Shown one piece after another: positions 1-3,637 of a stretch of 5,328 nt of DNA. The notes below the pieces were generated by a model. It did not search any database and had not been told where the DNA came from. It saw only the letters and a program-made list of their open reading frames with translations. Numbering within the stretch: the first letter of the stretch is position 1; each line of letters starts with the position of its first letter. Both the position numbers and the translations under genes were made by a program. The stretch covers positions 1 through 5,328 of the forward strand of contig JAAYAO010000280.1 of assembly GCA_012719335.1 (NCBI GenBank), in the 5' to 3' direction. This stretch comes from Propionibacterium sp. Its GTDB lineage: Bacteria; Actinomycetota; Actinomycetes; Propionibacteriales; Propionibacteriaceae.

Positions 1-173
1 GAGACGTGGGCTTTGACGGTGGCTTCTGCGACCACCAGGTCGGCGGCGATCTCGGCGTTCGATGCGCCGCGGGCCACCAGCACGGCGATTTCGCGTTCCC
101 GTTCGCTGAGGGCGGCGAGTTTCTCCCTCGCCCGGCCCGCCTTGGCGTCCTCGGCGCGGGCGGCGTAGATCAT
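1..173 (-). CDS. LuxR/NarL-type response regulator, C-terminal HTH only (partial; receiver domain absent)
   Basis: Reading leftwards from an ATG at 173-171, the frame encodes 57 residues and runs off the left edge. After a short Ala/Arg/Glu-rich linker (residues about 4-18) comes a textbook LuxR-type helix-turn-helix: LSEREREIAVLVARG, then SNAEIAADL, then a recognition helix ending ATVKAHV. In NarL-family regulators this domain follows a receiver of about 120 residues and a linker, beginning near residue 145-150; here it begins near residue 20. The bases upstream belong to the histidine kinase, so there is no room for a receiver. A purine-rich GGGGGAGGG lies just before the ATG, so translation from it is possible, but the Met may equally be an internal residue of an ancestral linker. 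The product would be DNA-binding without a phosphoacceptor Asp. It is either a regulator trimmed by deletion, a constitutive receiver-less regulator, or an assembly error. The HTH family call is firm; the start is uncertain. Confidence 0.8.
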   Translation of the reverse strand, partial: MIYAARAEDAKAGRAREKLAALSEREREIAVLVARGASNAEIAADLVVAEATVKAHV

Positions 174-1320
174 CGCCCTCCCCCGTCGGCACCGGCAGTT
201 CCGCGCTCAAGCGATAGCCTCCCGCATCGGTGGCGCCGGCCTCCAGCACCCCATCCAAAGCCCGGACGCGTTCGGTCATGCCGGGCAGGCCGCGCCCGGT
301 GCCGGGCCCGGCACCACGTTGTGTGCTTCGGTCGTTGACCATCTCCAGCCGGACGGTGCCCGGGTCGGGACGGCTCAGGGTCACCCGGGTCACGGCTCCG
401 GGGGCGTGTCGCACCACATTGGTCAGCCCCTCCTGCACCACCCGGTGAATCGCGGTGCCAACCGACCGCGGCAGCTCGGTGTCGGGCGGCAGGGTGTTGG
501 CCACCGTGACCTTCATGCCGGACGCCCGGTGGTGCTCGATCAGCGCCAGAGCCTCCGGCAGCCCCGGTTGTGGGTGTCGTGGGTCGGCTTCGTCGGGGCC
601 GAGCACCCCCAGGATGGTGCGCAATTCGTCCAGGGCCTGCCGGGAAGTGGTGCGAATCAACTGCGCCTGCCGGCCGACCACCTCCGGCGCACCATCGGCA
701 TTCACCTCCAGCGCCCCGGCCTGGACGGTGATCAACGACAGCTTGTGGCCCAGCAGGTCGTGCATCTCCTGGGCGATCCGGTTGCGTTCCTCGGTGACCG
801 CCTGCTGTTCGGCCAGTTCACGCTGTTCCGCCTCGTACCGCAACCGGGTCCGGCGACTCTCCCGTTCACTGCGTCGCACCGCGCCGATCAGGGCCGGCAA
901 CAGCACGAACAGCACCAGGTCGGGCACCGACCCAGCCGGGCTGAGCACGATCCCCGAGTCGACGATTCTGTCCCACGGCGGCACGATCAGCGCCTCGACG
1001 GCCACGAACATGGTTGCGAGCGTGCCCAGCCAACCCATCCGCGAGGCCATCACCACCACGGCGACCGCCACCGGGGCTTGGGCAATCGTGGCGCCGAGCA
1101 GCAACCCGATCAGGGCGGCGATCCACGGATACCGGTCGCGGAAGAACACCGCGACTCCCGGCGGCACCACCGCCAGCCCCCACACCAGCCAGCCCTGCCA
1201 GGTGTCCTCGGGGGGAGTTTGCTGGGCCAGCAGCAGCAGCCAGTACGGCAACGTGCGCAACCACCAGCCGGCATTGCGCACGGGTTCGGCGGTGTACAGC
1301 ACGCGGTTCTCCCTGGTCAT
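174..1320 (-). CDS. Sensor histidine kinase, HisKA_3/NarL-partner family, membrane-bound; C-terminal boundary unclear
   Basis: This is the sensor half of a two-component system: it autophosphorylates on His and would pass phosphate to a LuxR-type regulator. The ATG at 1320-1318 is the first available start, because an in-frame TGA lies four codons upstream (1332-1330). Residues about 20-147 form four to five hydrophobic segments with short loops, so there is no large extracellular sensor domain. A helical linker (148-175) leads to the dimerisation/phosphorylation motif EERNRIAQEMHDLLGHKLS with the acceptor at His187. The HATPase part shows the N-box EGLTNVVRHAPG (Asn301, His305), VNDR near 325, and the G-box GTGRGLPGM (about 340-348). 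The natural end is expected just after SAELPVP (about residue 377). Instead the frame stays open through the regulator HTH to the window edge, giving an Arg-rich read-through. A TGA lies at 172-170 in another frame, so one extra base would restore a normal end. Signal and target are unknown. Confidence 0.88.
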
Positions 1321-1324
1321 GTAA

Positions 1325-1360
1325 CCACTTCAGCCTAGCCAGGGCCGGTGCGCATCGGAC
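1325..1360 (-). promoter_or_regulatory. Possible near-leaderless promoter for the histidine kinase
   Basis: On the minus strand a TAGGCT hexamer (1337-1332) fits the actinobacterial TANNNT -10 pattern. A start of transcription about seven bases further on would leave only some four bases before the ATG at 1320. No good Shine-Dalgarno sequence precedes that ATG, which agrees with a near-leaderless mRNA. The -35 position (about 1360-1355, GTCCGA) is a poor match. This is inferred from spacing only. Confidence 0.25.
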
Positions 1361-1401
1361 GAAGGACGGTGCTGCACAGCACGGCGCGTACACCTTTCGT
1401 C
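1358..1401. promoter_or_regulatory. Nested inverted repeats in the divergent intergenic region (possible operator)
   Basis: An outer pair GACGAA (1358-1363) / TTCGTC (1396-1401) encloses a perfect inner dyad GTGCTG-CA-CAGCAC (1369-1382). The element lies 38-81 bases upstream of the kinase start and about 115 bases upstream of the CPBP start, so a protein bound here could affect both. It could also form a hairpin in RNA. No regulator can be named from sequence. Confidence 0.35.
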
Positions 1402-1420
1402 TACCCCGGGGTCGGGCAGT

Positions 1421-1435
1421 TCGGCCGATGGCCGA
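1421..1435. repeat. Perfect 6-bp inverted repeat, TCGGCC-GAT-GGCCGA
   Basis: A perfect dyad with a three-base centre lies about 80 bases upstream of the CPBP start codon and directly follows the CCCCGGGG palindrome at 1404-1411. It may be an operator or a leader hairpin. GC-rich DNA produces such dyads often, so function is not shown. Confidence 0.3.
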
Positions 1436-1516
1436 CGGGGTGATTCCCGCGACTCTGGAGATGACCACGAAACCACCGGCCGAGAACCCCACGGCCTGCG
1501 ATGAAAGGAGCCAGCC

Positions 1517-2122
1517 GTGTTCGTCTCCCAGATCATTTCGGCCCTCATCCTCACCGTCCTGCTGCTGACCGTCCCCTTCGTATGGTGGCTGTGCACCGCC
1601 CGGAAACGAAAGGGCTTCTTCGGCTGGCTCGGCTGGACCCGGGTCCGTACCGACGAACCGGCGCGACTCCTGCTCGCCACGGCGGTGGTGCTGGTGGTCT
1701 ACATCGCGCTGAGCGTGTTGCTGATACCCGCCCTGTCCGGCCGAACCGGGGACGTGGCGTTCAGCGGCCTGGGCTGGGCGGCCCTGGCACCCATGCTGCT
1801 CAAGACCATCTACCAGACCGCGTTTCTGGAGGAGTGCTTCTTCCGGGGCTTTCTGCTCAAGCGCGTCGGGGCCCGCTTCGGCATCACCACCGGCAACATC
1901 GTGCAGGGGCTGGTGTTCGGCCTGATGCACGGGGTGCCGTACGTGCTCCAGGGACACACCCTGCTGCTCGGTGTGGTGCTCACCGTCTTCACCGGCTCAC
2001 TCGGCTACTGCATGGGTTGGCTCAACGAACGTCTTGCCGGCGGATCGCTGTGGCCGTCCTATCTGGTGCATGTGGTGGCGAACCTGTTCGGCACCGTGCT
2101 GGTGCTGGTCGGCATCGTCTGA
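1517..2122 (+). CDS. CPBP-family intramembrane glutamic endopeptidase (CAAX protease/Abi, PF02517)
   Basis: The start is GTG at 1517, chosen because AAAGGAG (1504-1510) sits six bases upstream; the product is 201 residues, a usual length for small bacterial members. It is highly hydrophobic, with likely membrane helices near 5-26, 51-72, 84-100, 125-142, 147-168 and 181-201. All three conserved motifs are present: EECFFR (Glu105, Glu106, Arg110), FGLMHG (His138) and HVVAN (His185, Asn189). In the Rce1/CPBP family these residues form the active site inside the membrane, where a Glu-activated water cleaves the substrate. Bacterial members have been tied to bacteriocin self-immunity, signal relay by regulated proteolysis and protein maturation; the substrate here cannot be told. 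It is transcribed away from the histidine kinase across a 196-base gap and appears to be a single-gene unit followed by a GC-rich hairpin. Family and catalytic competence are well supported; the biological role is open. Confidence 0.93.
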   Translation: MFVSQIISALILTVLLLTVPFVWWLCTARKRKGFFGWLGWTRVRTDEPARLLLATAVVLVVYIALSVLLIPALSGRTGDVAFSGLGWAALAPMLLKTIYQTAFLEECFFRGFLLKRVGARFGITTGNIVQGLVFGLMHGVPYVLQGHTLLLGVVLTVFTGSLGYCMGWLNERLAGGSLWPSYLVHVVANLFGTVLVLVGIV

Positions 2123-2156
2123 GCCGGGCCCGCCGCCACCCCCTCGAGATCCGGTA

Positions 2157-2190
2157 CCCGGGCCCTCCGCAACCAGATGGGAGGCCCGGG
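2157..2190 (+). terminator. Probable hairpin terminator after the CPBP gene
   Basis: CCCGGGCCCTCC (2157-2168) pairs with GGAGGCCCGGG (2180-2190) through about 11 base pairs with one bulged base; the loop is about 11 bases. It begins 35 bases after the CPBP stop. There is no T-tract behind it, so it would have to act as a T-poor terminator, as is often proposed in high-GC actinomycetes, or as an mRNA 3' stabiliser. Confidence 0.5.
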
Positions 2191-2232
2191 TGTTCGCCGT
2201 CGGGAATCGGCGATGTGACCAAAGTCCACACC

Positions 2233-2247
2233 CCGATCAGCGATCGG
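2233..2247. promoter_or_regulatory. Perfect inverted repeat CCGATC-AGC-GATCGG upstream of the YbjQ gene
   Basis: A 6-bp perfect dyad with a three-base centre is located 57 bases upstream of the YbjQ start and just upstream of its presumed promoter, a suitable place for an activator or repressor site. No binding factor is identifiable. Confidence 0.3.
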
Positions 2248-2269
2248 CCGGCCGGGCCGACGGGCCCCC

Positions 2270-2303
2270 TTTCACGGCCCTGACCCGGGGCATACTGGGG
2301 CGC
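2270..2303 (+). promoter_or_regulatory. Possible promoter for a leaderless ybjQ-like mRNA
   Basis: CATACT (2291-2296) matches TATAAT at four of six positions and ends exactly seven bases before the ATG at 2304, the spacing expected if transcription starts at the A of the start codon. TTTCAC (2270-2275) could serve as a weak -35 with a 15-base spacer. The only purine run before the ATG is GGGG three bases away, a poor ribosome site, which favours the leaderless reading. Confidence 0.35.
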
Positions 2304-2792
2304 ATGATTATCGTCACCACCAACGAGATTCCCGGTTACCGCATCGAAGCGGTGCTGGGTGAGGTCATGGGCATGACCGTGCGGTCGGCCAACTTCGGCG
2401 CCAACATCACCGCCAGCTTCCGCTCGATCGGCGGTGGCGAGGTCACCGAGTACACCAAGATCGTGTACGAGTCGCGCAACGAGGTGATGAACCGGATGTG
2501 GCAGCAGGCGATGGAACGCGGCGCCAACGCGATCATCGGAATGCGTTTCGACACCGGTGACATGGGGCAGGCCTTCACCGAAGTGTGTGCCTACGGCACC
2601 GCGGTCGTCGCGGTACCGCTCGGTGAGGACGAGCCGGGAGCCACTCCCCAGTCCATCGCCATCAGCCGGCAGCGGGCCGCGGCTCCCCCGGCCGGCGCCC
2701 CTCAGCCCGGCCCCGGTCAACCCGGTGGGCCCGGAGCGGGCCCGCAGGGGCCCGGCGGCCATCAGGCCCCGCCCCAGCCGGTGATGCCCTGA
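2304..2792 (+). CDS. YbjQ/UPF0145 family protein (putative heavy-metal-binding domain, PF01906) with Pro/Gly-rich tail
   Basis: The product is 162 residues. Residues 1-106 cover the whole YbjQ domain: the N-terminal MIIVTTNEIPGYRI strand, GEVMGMTVRSANFGANI (about 20-36), a long helix with NRMWQQAMERGANAIIGMRFD (63-83), and the closing YGTAVVAVPL strand (97-106). Family members are about 105 residues and form ring-like oligomers in known structures. The 'heavy-metal-binding' label is a structural guess and no activity is established; Cys95 is the only cysteine. Residues about 107-162 form an added low-complexity tail rich in Pro, Gly, Gln and Ala, probably disordered and exposed. The ATG at 2304 is chosen because the conserved domain begins exactly there; the frame upstream has no YbjQ similarity. 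The gene stands alone, with its own presumed promoter and a strong terminator. Family call is firm; function is unknown. Confidence 0.92.
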   Translation: MIIVTTNEIPGYRIEAVLGEVMGMTVRSANFGANITASFRSIGGGEVTEYTKIVYESRNEVMNRMWQQAMERGANAIIGMRFDTGDMGQAFTEVCAYGTAVVAVPLGEDEPGATPQSIAISRQRAAAPPAGAPQPGPGQPGGPGAGPQGPGGHQAPPQPVMP

Positions 2793-2813
2793 CCGGATCG
2801 ATCCCCCACATTC

Positions 2814-2849
2814 GCTGCCTCGCACCGATCGCGTGCGGGGCAGCGTTTT
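2814..2849 (+). terminator. Intrinsic terminator after the YbjQ-like gene
   Basis: GCTGCCTCGCAC (2814-2825) pairs along 12 positions with GTGCGGGGCAGC (2833-2844), with a single T-G wobble and a seven-base loop, followed at once by GTTTT (2845-2849). It begins 22 bases after the TGA at 2790-2792. Stem, loop and T-run together make this one of the clearest terminators in the window. Confidence 0.87.
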
Positions 2850-2908
2850 CCCGGGTGACGGGCAGCCCTGCGGGGCTTACCCCCGGGGGGTGTCCAAGAA
2901 CACAGTGG

Positions 2909-2949
2909 TTGAATACGCAAGTAATGGCGTTTTGTTTATAACATCACTT
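2909..2949 (+). promoter_or_regulatory. AT-rich promoter region of the two-helix membrane protein gene
   Basis: The segment 2905-2950 is strikingly AT-rich for this genome. TATAAC (2937-2942) matches the -10 consensus at five of six positions. TTGAAT (2909-2914) resembles a -35, but the 22-base gap is too long for a standard housekeeping promoter; at the usual 17-base distance the sequence is TACGCA, a poor match. A -10-driven or activator-dependent promoter is likely. The predicted transcription start is near 2950. Confidence 0.45.
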
Positions 2950-2951
2950 CG

Positions 2952-2969
2952 GCTCATCAACCGATGAGC
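2952..2969 (+). promoter_or_regulatory. 5' leader stem-loop (GCTCATC-AACC-GATGAGC)
   Basis: A perfect 7-bp stem with a four-base loop starts two bases after the predicted transcription start and ends 15 bases before the ribosome binding site. At the very 5' end of an mRNA such a stem may protect against decay; as DNA it could be an operator overlapping the start of transcription. Both are inference. Confidence 0.4.
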
Positions 2970-2997
2970 AACGAAAGATGTGCGAAAGGCGTCACAC

Positions 2998-3483
2998 ATG
3001 CGTTCCAAGCCCGCCAAGATTGCTGGCATCCTCTCGATTATTTTCGGGCTCATCTTCATCGTGGCCGGGGGTGTCACCTGGGGAGTGGTGACCTCGCAGC
3101 TCAAGGCCGAGAACATCACCGTCCCGGGCGACTCCGACCTGCTGCCCGGCGCGCAGGTACAGGGCCCCATCTCCGCCTACGCCCAGGCGCAGACCATCAA
3201 CAAGCACGCGCTGGCCGCCACCGACGGCAAGACCTACGCCGAGCTGGGCAAGATGGCCACCGAGGCCGAGGAGGCCGGTGACACCGAGGCCGCCGAGACC
3301 TACACCCAGCAGCGCGCGACCGTGATGAACGCGTCCTTCCTGCGGGCCTCGCTGTTCACCTCCGTGGTGGCCTACGGCATCGCCCTGCTGGTGGTCGGAC
3401 TCGGCATCATCCTGATCATCAACGGCATCGCCTTCAACTCCCTGGCCAAGGGGGCGCGGCGCACCGAGCCCGTCGACGCCTGA
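2998..3483 (+). CDS. Small two-helix membrane protein of unknown function (type often mislabelled 'LigA' in actinomycetes)
   Basis: The product is 161 residues from ATG 2998, chosen because AAAGG (2985-2989) lies eight bases upstream; the alternative GTG at 2980 would add six residues and has a poorer ribosome site. A short basic N-terminus (MRSKPAK) is followed by a membrane helix at about 8-31 and a hydrophilic segment (32-118). The second helix is at about 119-146, and the tail is short and charged. With positive charges at both ends, the N- and C-termini probably face the cytoplasm and the middle faces outside. The middle contains SAYAQAQTINKHAL, an acidic Ala/Glu-rich stretch and the motif MNASFLRASLFTSVVAYG. 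From memory, similar actinomycete proteins are often named 'aromatic ring-opening dioxygenase LigA'; nothing here supports that enzyme, as there are no metal-ligand motifs and the size and topology differ. It appears monocistronic. Confidence 0.87.
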   Translation: MRSKPAKIAGILSIIFGLIFIVAGGVTWGVVTSQLKAENITVPGDSDLLPGAQVQGPISAYAQAQTINKHALAATDGKTYAELGKMATEAEEAGDTEAAETYTQQRATVMNASFLRASLFTSVVAYGIALLVVGLGIILIINGIAFNSLAKGARRTEPVDA

Positions 3484-3504
3484 TCGGTTCGTCCCGCCTC
3501 TCGG

Positions 3505-3563
3505 GCAACCGACACGTGCCCCTGCACAGGTACTTCCCCTGTGCAGGGGCACGTGTGTGTTGC
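3505..3563. terminator. Long perfect hairpin between convergent genes (likely bidirectional terminator)
   Basis: A 19-bp perfect inverted repeat (3512-3530 with 3538-3556, arms beginning ACACGTGCCCC and ending GGGGCACGTGT) has a seven-base loop TACTTCC. After two mismatches it continues with five more pairs, GCAAC (3505-3509) / GTTGC (3559-3563). It begins 21 bases after the stop at 3481-3483. It lacks a T-tract on the plus strand, but its length and position between two converging genes suggest transcription end or RNA 3' processing in both directions. Confidence 0.75.
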
Positions 3564-3569
3564 GGGAGT

Positions 3570-3612
3570 AAAAACCGGACGGCCGATGTGGCCGGGACGT
3601 CCGGGGCCGTCC
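3570..3612 (-). terminator. Intrinsic terminator of the DUF2207 gene
   Basis: Read on the minus strand, GGACGGCC (3612-3605) can pair with GGCCGTCC (3584-3577). A competing fold, CCGGACG (3604-3598) with CGTCCGG (3581-3575), ends immediately before TTTTT (3574-3570). Either fold is GC-rich and placed 26 bases after the DUF2207 stop, followed by a T-run: a normal intrinsic terminator for leftward transcription. Confidence 0.75.
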
Positions 3613-3637
3613 ACCGGGGGCGGCGACGCAGGCCGCG

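Larger units (their letters stand above)
1321..1516. other. Divergent intergenic region, histidine kinase / CPBP protease
   Basis: This 196-base non-coding gap must hold the promoters for both flanking genes. Besides the dyads listed separately there is a CCCCGGGG palindrome (1404-1411) and the ribosome binding site AAAGGAG (1504-1510). I could not find a convincing -35/-10 pair for the rightward gene. Confidence 0.6.

Noticed and set aside
319..1338. Long open frames on the plus strand across the kinase gene (339 and 289 codons)
   Set aside because: They lie opposite the kinase, are rich in Arg, Gln, His and Ser without recognisable domains, and the minus frame shows unmistakable HisKA_3 and HATPase motifs. 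High GC makes antisense frames stay open by chance.
866..1957. 363-codon minus-strand frame crossing the kinase, intergenic and CPBP regions
   Set aside because: It overlaps two well-supported genes and a regulatory gap in a different frame, and its translation is low-complexity with no family resemblance.
2022..2825. 267-codon minus-strand frame opposite the YbjQ-like gene
   Set aside because: The opposite plus frame encodes a clear YbjQ domain; this one is Gly/Arg/His-rich shadow sequence and even runs through the terminator.
2857..2890. Small dyads AGCCC-TGCG-GGGCT (2864-2877) and CCCCCGGGGGG (2880-2890)
   Set aside because: Short, GC-only pairings just past an already strong terminator; not distinguishable from chance in DNA of this composition.
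2980..2997. Upstream GTG start (2980) for the two-helix protein
   Set aside because: In frame, but the AAAGG at 2985-2989 is correctly spaced only for the ATG at 2998.
2964..3281. ATG at 2964 and a 105-codon frame overlapping the two-helix protein
   Set aside because: It is out of frame with the well-supported gene, has no ribosome site, and its ATG falls inside the 5' stem-loop.
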